Source of the DNA: Methylomonas montana
Lineage (GTDB): Bacteria; Pseudomonadota; Gammaproteobacteria; Methylococcales; Methylomonadaceae
Direction of reading: 5' to 3'
Length of the DNA: 64,000 nucleotides
Assembly (NCBI RefSeq): GCF_030490285.1
Contig: NZ_CP129884.1
Coordinates: forward strand, 1,612,001-1,676,000
Shown: in pieces, positions 18,004 to 28,056 of the stretch
Layout: each line of letters begins with the position of its first letter
Position numbering within the stretch: position 1 is the first letter of the stretch
The notes under the pieces: generated by a model
What the model saw: only the letters and a program-made list of their open reading frames with translations
The model's database searches: none
What the model was told of the DNA's origin: nothing
Made by a program: the position numbers and the translations under genes

Positions 18004-19074
18004 ATGAGTATTTTAGTGACCGGCGGCGCCGGCTTTATCGGCAGCAATTTTGTGTTGGATTGGTTGGCGCAAAGTGACGAAACCGTTGTTAATGTCGATA
18101 AATTGACCTACGCGGGCAATTTGGAAAATCTGTCCTCGCTGCAAGGTGACGCCCGGCATGTTTTTGTAAAAGGCGATATTGGCGATTACGACTTGCTGTT
18201 GAGTTTGTTGGAAAAACACCGTATCCGCGCCGTCGTCAATTTCGCGGCCGAATCCCATGTCGACCGTTCGATACACGGTCCCGAGGATTTTATCCAGACC
18301 AATATCGTCGGCAGCTTCCACTTGCTGGAGGCGGCGCGGCAATATTGGAATAATCTGGATCAAGCGGCAAAACAGGCTTTTCGTTTGCTGCATGTCTCCA
18401 CCGACGAAGTCTATGGTTCGCTGGCGAAAACCGATCCGCCGTTTGCTGAAACCAACCAGTATCAACCCAATAGCCCGTATTCGGCCAGCAAGGCGGCTAG
18501 CGATCACTTGGTGCGCGCTTATCACCACACTTACGGTCTGCCGGTATTAACCACCAATTGTTCCAATAATTACGGACCGTATCACTTCCCTGAGAAATTG
18601 ATCCCGTTATGTATTCAAAACGCCCTATCCGGTAAACCCTTGCCGATTTACGGCGACGGTCAGCAAATCCGCGATTGGCTGTATGTGAAAGATCATTGCA
18701 GTGCGATCCGTCGGGTGCTGGCAGCCGGACAAGTTGGTGAGGTGTATAACGTTGGTGGCTGGAACGAAAAGGCCAATCTGGATGTGGTCAATATCCTCTG
18801 TACTATTCTCGACGAATTGCAGCCGCGTGCGGATGGAAAATCCTACGCCGAGCAGATTACTTATGTCACGGATCGGCCCGGTCACGACCGACGTTACGCC
18901 ATCGATGCCGGCAAGTTGGAGCGCGAACTGGATTGGAAACCGGCGGAAACCTTTGAAACCGGGATTCGCAAGACCGTGCAGTGGTATCTGGATAATCAAG
19001 CCTGGGTCGGTAACGTGCTATCCGGCGACTATCAATCCTGGCTGGATAAAAACTACGCCGGGCGGGCAGTGTGA
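18004..19074 (+). CDS. rfbB: dTDP-glucose 4,6-dehydratase
   Basis: This 356-residue extended SDR enzyme converts dTDP-glucose to dTDP-4-keto-6-deoxyglucose, the second step of dTDP-L-rhamnose synthesis. The NAD-binding motif is G7-x2-G10-x2-G13 (TGGAGFIG), the active-site STDE is at 132-135, and the catalytic Y159-x3-K163 lies in YSASK. Length and motifs are full. It is the first gene of a rightward rfbBDAC cassette that opens the long polysaccharide locus, preceded by a 112-bp gap that should hold the promoter. Base composition is close to the housekeeping genes, unlike the AT-rich genes further on. Confidence 0.96.
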   Translation: MSILVTGGAGFIGSNFVLDWLAQSDETVVNVDKLTYAGNLENLSSLQGDARHVFVKGDIGDYDLLLSLLEKHRIRAVVNFAAESHVDRSIHGPEDFIQTNIVGSFHLLEAARQYWNNLDQAAKQAFRLLHVSTDEVYGSLAKTDPPFAETNQYQPNSPYSASKAASDHLVRAYHHTYGLPVLTTNCSNNYGPYHFPEKLIPLCIQNALSGKPLPIYGDGQQIRDWLYVKDHCSAIRRVLAAGQVGEVYNVGGWNEKANLDVVNILCTILDELQPRADGKSYAEQITYVTDRPGHDRRYAIDAGKLERELDWKPAETFETGIRKTVQWYLDNQAWVGNVLSGDYQSWLDKNYAGRAV

Positions 19075-19129
19075 CTAAATTGTTCGGTGCGAATTGGCCG
19101 GCTAGGCTCGCTAGGCATGGACGTAAGCG

Positions 19130-20026
19130 GTGAAGATAGTACTATTCGGTAAAAACGGCCAGGTCGGCTGGGAGTTGCAAAGGAGCTTGGCGCCCTTGGG
19201 CGAGTTGGTCGCGCTAGATAGACACTCGCTAAACTATTGCGGCGACTTAAGTAATCTGGCCGGTATTCGGGAAACCGTTCGTGCGTTACGTCCGGATGTG
19301 ATTGTCAATGCCGCAGCCTATACCGCGGTTGATAAGGCAGAAACCGAAACCGAATTGGCGCACATGATTAATGCGTTGGCGCCGTCCGCATTAGCGGAGG
19401 AAGCAAAAAACTGCGGTGCTTTTTTGCTGCATTATTCAACCGATTATGTGTTCGACGGCAGCGGCGATCAAGCTTGGCGAGAAGGCGATAGCGTTGCCCC
19501 GTTGAGCGTTTACGGCCAAACCAAATTGGCTGGCGAACAAGCCATTCAAGCCAGCGGCTGCGAATATTTAATCTTTCGCACCAGCTGGGTATATGCCGCC
19601 CGTGGTAATAACTTCGCCAAGACCATGTTGCGTCTGGCTCAAGAGCGCGAACAGCTGTCGGTGATTAACGATCAAATCGGCGCGCCGACCGGAGCCGAAT
19701 TATTGGCCGACGTCAGTGCTCACGCGATTCGTACAGCGATACAAAATCCCGAGCTGACCGGCATTTACCATCTGGCCGCCGCCGGCGAAACCAGTTGGTA
19801 CGATTACGCCCATTTTGTGTTGGATTACGCTCGCCAGTCTGGTATGGCGTTGAAAACTTCAAAGCAGGCAGTGACGGCGATTCCGACCAGTCATTACCCG
19901 ACACCGGCACAACGGCCGCTCAATTCCCGTTTGAATACCGAAAAATTAAAGTCGGCTTTCGATTTGCGGTTGCCGAATTGGCAAACAGGCGTCGAGCGAA
20001 TGTTGAACGAAATATATGGAAAATAA
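19130..20026 (+). CDS. rfbD: dTDP-4-dehydrorhamnose reductase
   Basis: This 298-residue SDR enzyme performs the last step of dTDP-L-rhamnose synthesis, an NAD(P)H-dependent reduction of the 4-keto group. It has the N-terminal G7-x2-G10-x2-G13 motif (FGKNGQVG), NAAAYTAVDKAE, STDYVFDG, and the catalytic Y128-x3-K132 in YGQTK. The start is a GTG at 19130, as no suitable ATG lies upstream. It sits between rfbB and rfbA, ending 3 nt before rfbA. Confidence 0.95.
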   Translation: MKIVLFGKNGQVGWELQRSLAPLGELVALDRHSLNYCGDLSNLAGIRETVRALRPDVIVNAAAYTAVDKAETETELAHMINALAPSALAEEAKNCGAFLLHYSTDYVFDGSGDQAWREGDSVAPLSVYGQTKLAGEQAIQASGCEYLIFRTSWVYAARGNNFAKTMLRLAQEREQLSVINDQIGAPTGAELLADVSAHAIRTAIQNPELTGIYHLAAAGETSWYDYAHFVLDYARQSGMALKTSKQAVTAIPTSHYPTPAQRPLNSRLNTEKLKSAFDLRLPNWQTGVERMLNEIYGK

Positions 20027-20029
20027 AGC

Positions 20030-20913
<884 letters not shown>

Positions 20914-20914
<1 letters not shown>

Positions 20915-21462
20915 TGCAAGCTACTAGGCTTTCCATTCCAGACGTTGTTTTGTTCACTCCCAAGGTATTCGGCGACGAACGAGGTTTTTTCTTCGAGAGT
21001 TTCAATGAGCGGATATTCCGGGAGTTGACCGGATTAAGCGTCAACTTCGTGCAGGATAATCATTCCAAATCCCAAAAAGGTGTATTGCGCGGCTTGCACT
21101 ATCAATTGCCTCCAAAGGCTCAAGGTAAGTTGGTGCGGGTGGTGCAAGGCGAAGTGTTCGATGTGGCGGTCGATATTCGCAAAAGTTCTCCGACATTCGG
21201 TCAGTGGGTGGGAGAATTCTTATCCGCCGATAATAAACATCAAATGTGGATACCGGAAGGTTTTGCGCATGGTTTTGTGACGATGTCGGATACGGCGGAA
21301 TTTCTTTATAAAACCACCGACTATTACGCGCCGGAATATGAAAGATGTATTGCCTGGGACGAGGAGAAAATTGGTATCCAGTGGCCTTTTTTGGAAAAAC
21401 CGGTTTTATCAGGCAAAGACCAGTTGGGACTTGCTCTAAATGCCGCAGAGGTTTTTGGCTGA
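20914..21462 (+). CDS. rfbC: dTDP-4-dehydrorhamnose 3,5-epimerase
   Basis: This 182-residue cupin-fold enzyme epimerises C3 and C5 of dTDP-4-keto-6-deoxyglucose. The family stretch KGVLRGLHYQ carries catalytic His62, and WIPEGFAHGF follows in the second half. It completes the four-gene rhamnose cassette. The stop codon overlaps the ATG of the ABC permease gene (TGATG), so rhamnose synthesis and polysaccharide export are translationally linked. Confidence 0.96.
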
Positions 21463-22280
21463 TGCAAAATTTCAGCATTTCACCTCGTGAAATGGTTGCC
21501 AGTTTGGGACGTAATCGTGGCTTAATCAAGGCTTTAGTCAAACGCGAGGTGGTGGGACGCTATCGCGGTTCGGCATTAGGTATTTTGTGGTCGTTTTTTA
21601 ATCCGGTTTTTATGCTACTGGTCTACACGTTTGTGTTTAGCGTGGTTTTTAAAGCGCGATGGAGTAGTGGAAGCGATTCGAAAACTGAGTTTGCTTTGGT
21701 GTTATTTGCCAGTTTGACCATTTTCAACCTGTTTGCCGAGTGTTTTAGCCGGGCACCTGGCTTGATATTGTCCAATGTCAACTATGTTAAAAAAGTAGTG
21801 TTTCCGTTGGAAATTTTGCCTTGGGTCAGCATGGGGTCGGCTTTATTTCACGGTGCTGTCAGTTTGTTGGTCTGGCTGGTTTTTTACAGTATTTTGTTTG
21901 GGGTTCCGCATCCAGAAGCACTGCTATTGCCTCTGTTAGTGCTGCCATTACTGTTGCTCACCATGGGACTGTCATGGTTTTTAGCCTCCTTGGGAGTGTA
22001 TGTGCGTGACATAGCTCAGATCATTGGGCTGATTACCACTACTTTGATGTTTCTGTCGCCGATTTTTTATCCGGTTTCGGCTCTTCCGCTAGAATTTCAG
22101 CCTCTTTTATTATTGAATCCGTTAACGCCCGCTATCGAACAAGGTCGAGCCTTGCTGGTTTGGGGAAGCTTGCCGGATTGGAAAATGTTCTCGATTTACT
22201 TTTTCGCCGCACTAGTGAGCGCTTGGCTGGGCTTTGCCTGGTTTCAAAAAACCCGTAAGGGGTTTGCGGACGTGCTTTGA
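21462..22280 (+). CDS. wzm: Polysaccharide ABC exporter permease Wzm
   Basis: This 272-residue ABC-2 type membrane protein would export lipid-linked O-antigen or another surface polysaccharide across the inner membrane with Wzt. It has about six transmembrane helices. The amphipathic N-terminus (LIKALVKREVVGRYRGSALG) and the FFNPVFMLLVYTFVF segment are typical. The start at 21462 overlaps the end of rfbC; a longer frame from 21345 lies inside rfbC and is rejected. Unusually, its ATPase gene wzt does not follow directly: a toxin-antitoxin pair of about 0.7 kb lies between them. Confidence 0.92.
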   Translation: MQNFSISPREMVASLGRNRGLIKALVKREVVGRYRGSALGILWSFFNPVFMLLVYTFVFSVVFKARWSSGSDSKTEFALVLFASLTIFNLFAECFSRAPGLILSNVNYVKKVVFPLEILPWVSMGSALFHGAVSLLVWLVFYSILFGVPHPEALLLPLLVLPLLLLTMGLSWFLASLGVYVRDIAQIIGLITTTLMFLSPIFYPVSALPLEFQPLLLLNPLTPAIEQGRALLVWGSLPDWKMFSIYFFAALVSAWLGFAWFQKTRKGFADVL

Positions 22281-22358
22281 CTTGTTGTTTTGCGCCTTGT
22301 TTTGTATTTTTTGATGCAGTATCATCATGATGAATTGCCATCATTGCAGGAGCTTGAT

Positions 22359-22607
22359 ATGCGCACAACAGTCGATATCGAAGACGATGTCCTAGCGGCC
22401 GCCAAAGAACTGGCGCGCATGCAGAATGTAGCGGTTGGACGTGTTATCTCTCGGTTGATGAGGGAAGCATTGTCAGGCCAACAACGCTTACCCGCGACTA
22501 CTGATGCTGAAAGTAAAGCCGTATGCGGCTTTCGTCCTTTTGTTTCACGCGGTGTAGTGGTAACCAATGACATGGTCAATGAGCTGCGTGATCGAGAAGG
22601 CGCTTAA
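22359..22607 (+). CDS. VapB-type antitoxin
   Basis: This 82-residue protein starts at ATG 22359 with GGAG upstream. The N-terminal MRTTVDIEDDVLAAAKELA is the ribbon-helix-helix DNA-binding pattern of antitoxins. The C-terminal half (after about residue 45) is polar and would wrap the toxin. The stop overlaps the ATG of the PIN-domain toxin by one base, the usual antitoxin-toxin arrangement. Such antitoxins repress their own promoter, which should lie in the 78-bp gap after wzm. Confidence 0.87.
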   Translation: MRTTVDIEDDVLAAAKELARMQNVAVGRVISRLMREALSGQQRLPATTDAESKAVCGFRPFVSRGVVVTNDMVNELRDREGA

Positions 22608-23041
22608 TGCGAGCCTTGCTTGATGTTAATGTGTTGATTGCGCTGATGGATGCTGGGCATGTGCATCATGAGGTAGCGATGAACTGGTTGGAGAAGAACC
22701 TAGCTGCTGGCTGGGCATCTTGTCCAATTACTCAAAACGGATGCATCCGCATCATGTCGCAGCCTGGCTACCCAGGCGCACTTCCGGCTGCACAGGTTGC
22801 CGGCAGATTGGCAGAGGCCGCAGCATTTACGGAGCATGAATTTTGGCCAGACAGCATCAGCTTATTGGATTCGGAGATATTTGACTGGTCGCGAGTACTC
22901 GGGCATCGCCAAATCACGGACATATATCTTTTGACTTTGGCCCTGCAGAATGGGGGCAGATTCGTAACGCTCGACCGCCGCATCACAATTGATTCAGTAA
23001 AAGGCGCCTCCCTCGCTCAGCTTGTGTATCTGCAAGCCTAA
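22607..23041 (+). CDS. VapC-type PIN-domain toxin
   Basis: This 144-residue PIN-domain protein is a predicted metal-dependent ribonuclease. The acidic active-site residues are visible: D6 (LLDVNVLI), D105 (ITDIYLLTLA) and D123 (VTLDRRI). The second acidic position usually found near residue 42 is replaced by the TQNG stretch, as in one VapC subgroup. It forms a two-gene module with the upstream antitoxin. The module sits between the two subunits of the polysaccharide exporter. VapC toxins cleave tRNA or rRNA in studied cases; the target here is unknown. Confidence 0.87.
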   Translation: MRALLDVNVLIALMDAGHVHHEVAMNWLEKNLAAGWASCPITQNGCIRIMSQPGYPGALPAAQVAGRLAEAAAFTEHEFWPDSISLLDSEIFDWSRVLGHRQITDIYLLTLALQNGGRFVTLDRRITIDSVKGASLAQLVYLQA

Positions 23042-23086
23042 AAAATTCACCTGCCTTCGCATCTTGAAAATTGAATATGTTAAAAA

Positions 23087-24472
23087 ATGTCTGAAGTCGC
23101 CATAAAAGTAGAAAATCTTAGCAAATGCTACCAAATCTACGATAAACCATATGACCGTTTATTGCAGATGCTTGTGCGAGGCCGAAAACAGTATTTTCAT
23201 GAGTTTTGGGCGTTGAGGGATGTTTCCTTCGAAGTTAAGAAGGGTGAAACATTTGGCATCATTGGGCGCAACGGCAGCGGTAAAAGTACATTACTACAAA
23301 TTCTAGCTGGCACGCTTGCGCAAACGAATGGTGACGTGATAGTCAACGGCCGTATCGCCGCATTACTGGAATTGGGCAGCGGCTTTAACCCGGAGTTTAC
23401 TGGGCGGGAAAATGTCCTTTTTAACGGCCGTATTCTTGGGCTCAGTGAAAAAGAAATTGAAACCCGTTACCACCAAATTGTCGAATTTGCAGATATTGGT
23501 GAATTCATTAATCAACCTGTCAAAACCTATTCCAGTGGCATGTTTGTGCGCCTTGCTTTTGCGGTGCAGGCGCATATCGATGCGTCCATCGTCATCATTG
23601 ACGAAGCGCTGGCAGTAGGAGATATTTTTTTTCGGCAGAAATGTTATACCCGCTTGGAGCAATTGCGTGATTCAGGAGCAGCAATTTTGCTGGTTTCTCA
23701 CGCGATGACTGAAGTTGAGCAATTTTGTGAGCGTGCAATCTTGCTTGATCATGGGAGTAAGAAATTTTGGGGATCAGCTACTGAAGCAACTAAACGTTAT
23801 TATTTGCAGCACCAATTTGAAGACGCTGAGCATAGATTTCAATCCGATGAATATTCAGGCGAGCAATCTTGTTCAGATGACAAGTCTTCAACATTTTGGC
23901 CATCGGATGCCTTATTTAAACAAGCACTAGAATTTTCTCAGGTGGATAATGGGTGGGCAAAATGTACTCGCTTTGTAATTTGTAACGAATTTGGCAATTT
24001 GACCAATAGCTTTGCGCAAGGTGAGACGGCCGTCTTTTATTATGAGTTTTTGTTATCTAAGCCGATAGGCGTTCCCTTAGGAGGCGTCGTTTTGCAGAAC
24101 TCTAGAGGCATAAATGTACATGGAAAGGGCTCATTGGAGTATGGTGAAATTACACCTGACTATTTGCCGGCCGGATCAATTATTCGTTGTCGTCAGAGTA
24201 TCGAATTGAAGTTGGAAGTTGGTGAATACTCTTATGAGTTAGGTTTGGCAACTATTGATCCAGAAAGTTATAAAAATATGTCCAAGTTAAGCCACGAAAA
24301 CTTGTTCGCACATATTGTACGTATTTGTCATGTGCCTAATGCCGGGGTCATCTCGATAGGGCGCCGAAAAATTTATGATAAGACGCCAATGACTCACCAC
24401 GGTGTAGCAGATTTACCTGGCGATTTCGATTTTGAATTTCAAATCAAGACACCTGAAATACATGCAATCTAA
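23087..24472 (+). CDS. wzt: Polysaccharide ABC exporter ATPase Wzt with C-terminal sugar-binding domain
   Basis: This 461-residue protein has an N-terminal ATPase: Walker A GRNGSGKST (60-68), signature YSSGM (148-152) in place of LSGGQ, and Walker B ASIVIIDEA (166-174). A C-terminal domain of about 180 residues (about 275-450) has the position and beta-rich look of the Wzt carbohydrate-binding domain that recognises the capped end of a finished chain in O8/O9a-type systems. Export would therefore be coupled to terminal modification. Two methyltransferase genes follow at once, the first overlapping its 3' end by 11 nt. The C-terminal half is more AT-rich than the ATPase half, as expected for a part that varies with the O-antigen. 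Confidence 0.94.
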   Translation: MSEVAIKVENLSKCYQIYDKPYDRLLQMLVRGRKQYFHEFWALRDVSFEVKKGETFGIIGRNGSGKSTLLQILAGTLAQTNGDVIVNGRIAALLELGSGFNPEFTGRENVLFNGRILGLSEKEIETRYHQIVEFADIGEFINQPVKTYSSGMFVRLAFAVQAHIDASIVIIDEALAVGDIFFRQKCYTRLEQLRDSGAAILLVSHAMTEVEQFCERAILLDHGSKKFWGSATEATKRYYLQHQFEDAEHRFQSDEYSGEQSCSDDKSSTFWPSDALFKQALEFSQVDNGWAKCTRFVICNEFGNLTNSFAQGETAVFYYEFLLSKPIGVPLGGVVLQNSRGINVHGKGSLEYGEITPDYLPAGSIIRCRQSIELKLEVGEYSYELGLATIDPESYKNMSKLSHENLFAHIVRICHVPNAGVISIGRRKIYDKTPMTHHGVADLPGDFDFEFQIKTPEIHAI

Positions 24473-25295
24473 AACACTGATTTCTTCGGAAATATTAGGC
24501 GGCTATGATGCCGTTTGTACTCTTTATTCCTATGTTCCGCCATTGAGTCACTGGAGAGCATGGGAGTACGCAGCCTATAGACACTACGAACTCAAAGGGC
24601 GAATTCTCGATTTGGGTTGCGGTGATGGACGTTATTTTAGCTTGATCTGGCCTCTAGCTACAGATGTGGTCGGTGTGGATTTGGATCCGGAAGTGGCTGA
24701 GTTAGGTCGGCAGAGTGGAATCTATAAGGATGTTCATGTAGTTCCGGCTCAGCAAATACCTGAAGCGGATGGTAGTTTTGACCATGTTTTTGCTAATTGC
24801 TCTTTGGAGCACATGGATCGGCTGGACGATGTTTTGGCGGAAGTTTTTCGCTGTCTCAAACCTGGTGGCAATTTGCTGTGCAGCGTGGTGACAGATCGTT
24901 TTGTGGAGTGGGCCTTGTTACCCAAGCTGGTTGCCAGAGCTGGTTTTGGCGCCGCCGCAGCCTCCCTGCAAAAAGATTTTCTCGATTTTCATCATCTTGT
25001 TAATCCTTTGTCTGTCGATGCTTGGGTGAGAAGCTTTGAGCGAGCAGGCTTAGTTGCTGAGGAATATATTCCAATTTTACCAAAGCATAGCAGTGGCATA
25101 TTTTTGTTAATGGATAATCTTTGGCACATTAAAAGGGCCGGAGGCGGCGAAATGGGGGATGATATATTTCCTTTCTTGTCGGTTAACTCGAAATTTCCGG
25201 GTGGATTTCGCAAGGTATTGGAGGGGATTTTGGATATGGAACTCAACTGGCGAGATTGCAGTGGCGCAGTTTTTCTCGTGCGTAAGCCAGGCTAA
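24462..25295 (+). CDS. SAM-dependent methyltransferase
   Basis: This 277-residue class I methyltransferase is counted from ATG 24462, which overlaps the end of wzt. SAM-binding motif I is ILDLGCGDGRY (48-58), followed by the acidic VVGVDLDPE and the motif IV region FDHVFANCSLEHM. There is no transmembrane segment or other domain. Its position right after wzt suggests that it modifies a sugar of the exported chain, possibly the non-reducing end. The acceptor is unknown. Confidence 0.87.
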   Translation: MQSKTLISSEILGGYDAVCTLYSYVPPLSHWRAWEYAAYRHYELKGRILDLGCGDGRYFSLIWPLATDVVGVDLDPEVAELGRQSGIYKDVHVVPAQQIPEADGSFDHVFANCSLEHMDRLDDVLAEVFRCLKPGGNLLCSVVTDRFVEWALLPKLVARAGFGAAAASLQKDFLDFHHLVNPLSVDAWVRSFERAGLVAEEYIPILPKHSSGIFLLMDNLWHIKRAGGGEMGDDIFPFLSVNSKFPGGFRKVLEGILDMELNWRDCSGAVFLVRKPG

Positions 25296-25301
25296 ATCGG
25301 T

Positions 25302-26405
25302 ATGACAAAATGCTGGTGTGGCAACACAGATTTTTTCCCGTTTAGCCCTGACTACGGAGAATGCCGATCATGTGGAACTTTGCTATATCTCAAGGATATG
25401 CCTCGTGAACAGTTTTTGGTACGTGACGATGAGACCGATTTTTATGGCAAAAAATATTGGTTGGAACATCAGCATGACGCTTTTGGCTTTGGTGACATAT
25501 ATACCCGCGCCCGCAATGATCCTACGGAACGCAACCTGCATTGGTTGAAAACGCTGCTCAAATATTGCCTACCGCCAGCCAAAGTACTGGAACTGGGTTG
25601 CTCTCACGGTAGCTATGTCTCTTTGTTATGTCAGGCCGGGTATGATGCGTTCGGCGTGGAAATGAGCCCCTGGGTTGTGGAGTTTGGCCAGAAAACATTT
25701 GATGTTCCGATTTTCGTCGGCCCCCTGGAAAACCTTGATATTGCGCCTTTCAGCCTCGACGCTATAGCCCTGATGGACGTGCTGGAACACCTGCCAGATC
25801 CCTCGTCGACGATGGCTCTCTGCTTAAAGTTGTTGAAACCCGATGGATTGCTATTGATTCAGACGCCGCGGTTCAAGGAAGGAATGGTTTATTCTGAGTT
25901 GGTAGAACAAAATGCTCGCTTCCTTGAGATGCTGATACCTGAAGAGCACATTTATCTCTTCAGCCAGAGTTCAGTGGCTCGTATGTTCCAGCAATTAGGT
26001 GCCGAATATGTCCAGTTTGAGCCTGCCATCTTTGAGCACTATGATATGTTTTTTTTGGTTAGTCGGACTCCATTTCAGGTAAAAACAGCGGAGAAAATTG
26101 ATTCGGCTTTGTTAGGTACTCCTCATGGGCGGTTGACTTTAGCGTTGCTTGATTTGCGTGAGCGTGAGCTGTGTTTGACTCAGCGATTGCAAGACGCGGA
26201 ATCAGACAGGATAGCGCATGGCGAACAAATCGTAACGCTTACTGAGATGTTGAAGGAATCAGAAGCTGACAGAGCTGCACGCTTAGTGCAGATTGAAACG
26301 CTTACTGAGATGTTGAAGGAATCGGAAGCTGACAGAGCCGCACGCTTAGTGCAGATTGAAACGCTTACCGATACGTTAAAAAAACGAAGGATAATAAAAA
26401 ATTGA
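25302..26405 (+). CDS. SAM methyltransferase with zinc-type N-terminus and coiled-coil tail
   Basis: This 367-residue protein begins with a small Cys cluster (C4, C6, C21, C24) like the zinc-binding head of some sugar methyltransferases. A class I SAM domain follows: motif I VLELGCSHGSY about 95-105, VEMSPWVVEFG, and LMDVLEHLPDP. After about residue 275 it is a predicted coiled coil with two perfect copies of a 21-residue unit (TLTEMLKESEADRAARLVQI...), plus diverged copies on both sides. The architecture recalls WbdD, where a coiled coil after a methyltransferase sets O-antigen chain length, but no kinase domain is seen. The frame ends abruptly in RRIIKN just past a run of seven As, and the glycosyltransferase frame opens there in the -1 phase. 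Confidence 0.85.
   Translation: MTKCWCGNTDFFPFSPDYGECRSCGTLLYLKDMPREQFLVRDDETDFYGKKYWLEHQHDAFGFGDIYTRARNDPTERNLHWLKTLLKYCLPPAKVLELGCSHGSYVSLLCQAGYDAFGVEMSPWVVEFGQKTFDVPIFVGPLENLDIAPFSLDAIALMDVLEHLPDPSSTMALCLKLLKPDGLLLIQTPRFKEGMVYSELVEQNARFLEMLIPEEHIYLFSQSSVARMFQQLGAEYVQFEPAIFEHYDMFFLVSRTPFQVKTAEKIDSALLGTPHGRLTLALLDLRERELCLTQRLQDAESDRIAHGEQIVTLTEMLKESEADRAARLVQIETLTEMLKESEADRAARLVQIETLTDTLKKRRIIKN
26235..26360 (+). repeat. Two tandem 63-nt repeats in a coiled-coil region
   Basis: Two consecutive 63-nt units (26235-26297 and 26298-26360) differ at two positions only. They encode the same 21 residues, three heptads of a coiled coil. A partial third copy follows. Such repeats can expand or contract by recombination and would change the length of the coiled-coil tail. 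Confidence 0.85.
26378..26384 (+). promoter_or_regulatory. Candidate -1 ribosomal slippery site A_AAA_AAA
   Basis: In the methyltransferase frame the codons are TTA AAA AAA CGA, giving the heptamer A_AAA_AAA. A -1 slip here leads into the phase of the following glycosyltransferase with no stop in between (ACG AAG GAT AAT AAA AAA TTG AAT), producing one fused protein. The same data also fit a recent indel in a formerly fused gene. No downstream pseudoknot was identified. Confidence 0.4.
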
Positions 26406-28048
26406 ATCTCGAAATGAACCAGTCGCTCAAAGTGATCGCTGTGGATTTAACCCCTATCCTGCCGGGGGGAGAAAACGGGGGCGCGAAGATTTTTGTATTG
26501 GAACTGCTAGTTCGTTTATCGGAAATGGAGCCTCAAACCCAATTTATCCTGCTTACTCAGGCCGCATCTCACGAAGAATTGGCAGTTTTGGATAGGCCCA
26601 ACATGCGGCGGGTGATGGTTGTCGGCACAACTGTTTCAAATTCCATTCGTTTACGGTTACAGAATTTGGCTTCACGACTGTTACCGCATTTGCCTAGTCG
26701 ATTGCACCGCATCGCATGTCGTATGGCTTACCGGTTAAACTCCAAATTAAAACAGGGAGGCTCCAGTTCTCTGTTGCGCGATATGAACGTGAACTTACTG
26801 TTTTGCCCGTTTACCGCCCCGACTTTTTTTGAATTAGGTATACCGACTGTTTGTACCATTTACGATCTACAGTATAAAACCTATTCCGAGTTTTTTGCCG
26901 CAGAAGATGTAGCTCACCGCGACCATACTTTTCTCGAAGCTTGCCGAAAAGCAACAGTGCTCACCGCTATTTCCGACTACTCGCGCAATTCCGCTATTGA
27001 TCATGGCAAGCTCGATCCCAAAAGTATACGCACCATTTATCTGCGCATGGCCCAGCGTATAGTCCCAGAATCCCCGCCAGACTTGAACATACTGGATCGC
27101 TTTAAACTGGTACCTCACCGATACCTGATGTATCCCGCTAATTTTTGGCGGCACAAAAATCACGAAATGCTGTTAACAGCTTTTGGTATGGCTTGTCATG
27201 AGGGGGTGGCAGCGGATATCAAGCTGGTTTGTACCGGAGCGCCAGGTGAACGGCAAGAATGGTTGATGAAAGCGGCGCAGACGATGAATCTGGGGCAACG
27301 CATCATTTTTCCTGGGTACCTCCCTCATGTTGAACTGGCGATGTTGATGGGGAGCTGTTTGGGCGTCGTATTCCCTTCACTTTATGAAGGTTTCGGTTTA
27401 CCTGTCATCGAAGCAATGGCGGCTGGTGTGCCGGTGGCGTGTAGTGACAGAACCTCTTTGCCGGAGGTCGCTGCGGATGCTGCCATTTTATTTGATCCGC
27501 GTGTGCCCACTGATATTTCTCAGGCCATAATTTCACTCACTGAGAATGCTGAGCTTCGAGAAAGATTGATTCAAGCAGGATTGCAGCGAGCTAATGAATT
27601 TTCGGACTCTACACGAATGGCCAATGACTATTGGGAGCTGTTTCAACTTGCTGTTAGAAACAAGAATCGTGAAAACCTGTTGACTGGGATTTATTCTGAT
27701 AGCTGGGCTAGTCCATGCATGAATATTCAAGTGGCGCCGGCGAAAGATCTGGCTACGCTTGAAATCGAATTTTCTGCGCCGGAATTCTTACCACACCCGA
27801 AGGTGACGATTGAAGCGTATTGTGGAAGTGAGGTAATAGAAAAATCATTTGAAATTCAGGCTGGTAATCATGGTGTTTTATCCTTGCCCCTGACTCAGCA
27901 AGGAGGAGTCTACGAATTACGGTTTTCTCCTGTCTTTGTGCCAGCCATTTACGGGATGGGAGACGATAATCGTGAGTTGGCAGTTATGGTGTGTCGTTGT
28001 GTTGCGTGTGATGGTGAAAAAAAATATGTCACTCTATATCCCGAATAG
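26402..28048 (+). CDS. Glycosyltransferase family 4 with C-terminal beta extension
   Basis: This 548-residue GT4 (GT-B fold) protein has an N-terminal [11 protein letters not shown] loop and [15 protein letters not shown] at the start of the second Rossmann domain. The E-x7-E motif EGFGLPVIE (329-337) precedes the usual [19 protein letters not shown]. After about residue 440 there is an extra region of about 105 residues rich in beta-type sequence, not seen in standard GT4 enzymes. The start is unsettled: TTG 26402 overlaps the methyltransferase stop (TTGA), and ATG 26414 is in frame. Neither has a good ribosome-binding site, so translation may depend on coupling or on frameshifting from the upstream gene. 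Donor and acceptor sugars are unknown. Confidence 0.87.
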   Translation: MNLEMNQSLKVIAVDLTPILPGGENGGAKIFVLELLVRLSEMEPQTQFILLTQAASHEELAVLDRPNMRRVMVVGTTVSNSIRLRLQNLASRLLPHLPSRLHRIACRMAYRLNSKLKQGGSSSLLRDMNVNLLFCPFTAPTFFELGIPTVCTIYDLQYKTYSEFFAAEDVAHRDHTFLEACRKATVLTAISDYSRNSAIDHGKLDPKSIRTIYLRMAQRIVPESPPDLNILDRFKLVPHRYLMYPANFWRHKNHEMLLTAFGMACHEGVAADIKLVCTGAPGERQEWLMKAAQTMNLGQRIIFPGYLPHVELAMLMGSCLGVVFPSLYEGFGLPVIEAMAAGVPVACSDRTSLPEVAADAAILFDPRVPTDISQAIISLTENAELRERLIQAGLQRANEFSDSTRMANDYWELFQLAVRNKNRENLLTGIYSDSWASPCMNIQVAPAKDLATLEIEFSAPEFLPHPKVTIEAYCGSEVIEKSFEIQAGNHGVLSLPLTQQGGVYELRFSPVFVPAIYGMGDDNRELAVMVCRCVACDGEKKYVTLYPE

Positions 28049-28056
28049 GCTGTTGC

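Noticed and set aside
26235-26360. CRISPR-like direct repeats
   Set aside because: The units are directly adjacent without spacers and encode an in-frame coiled coil.
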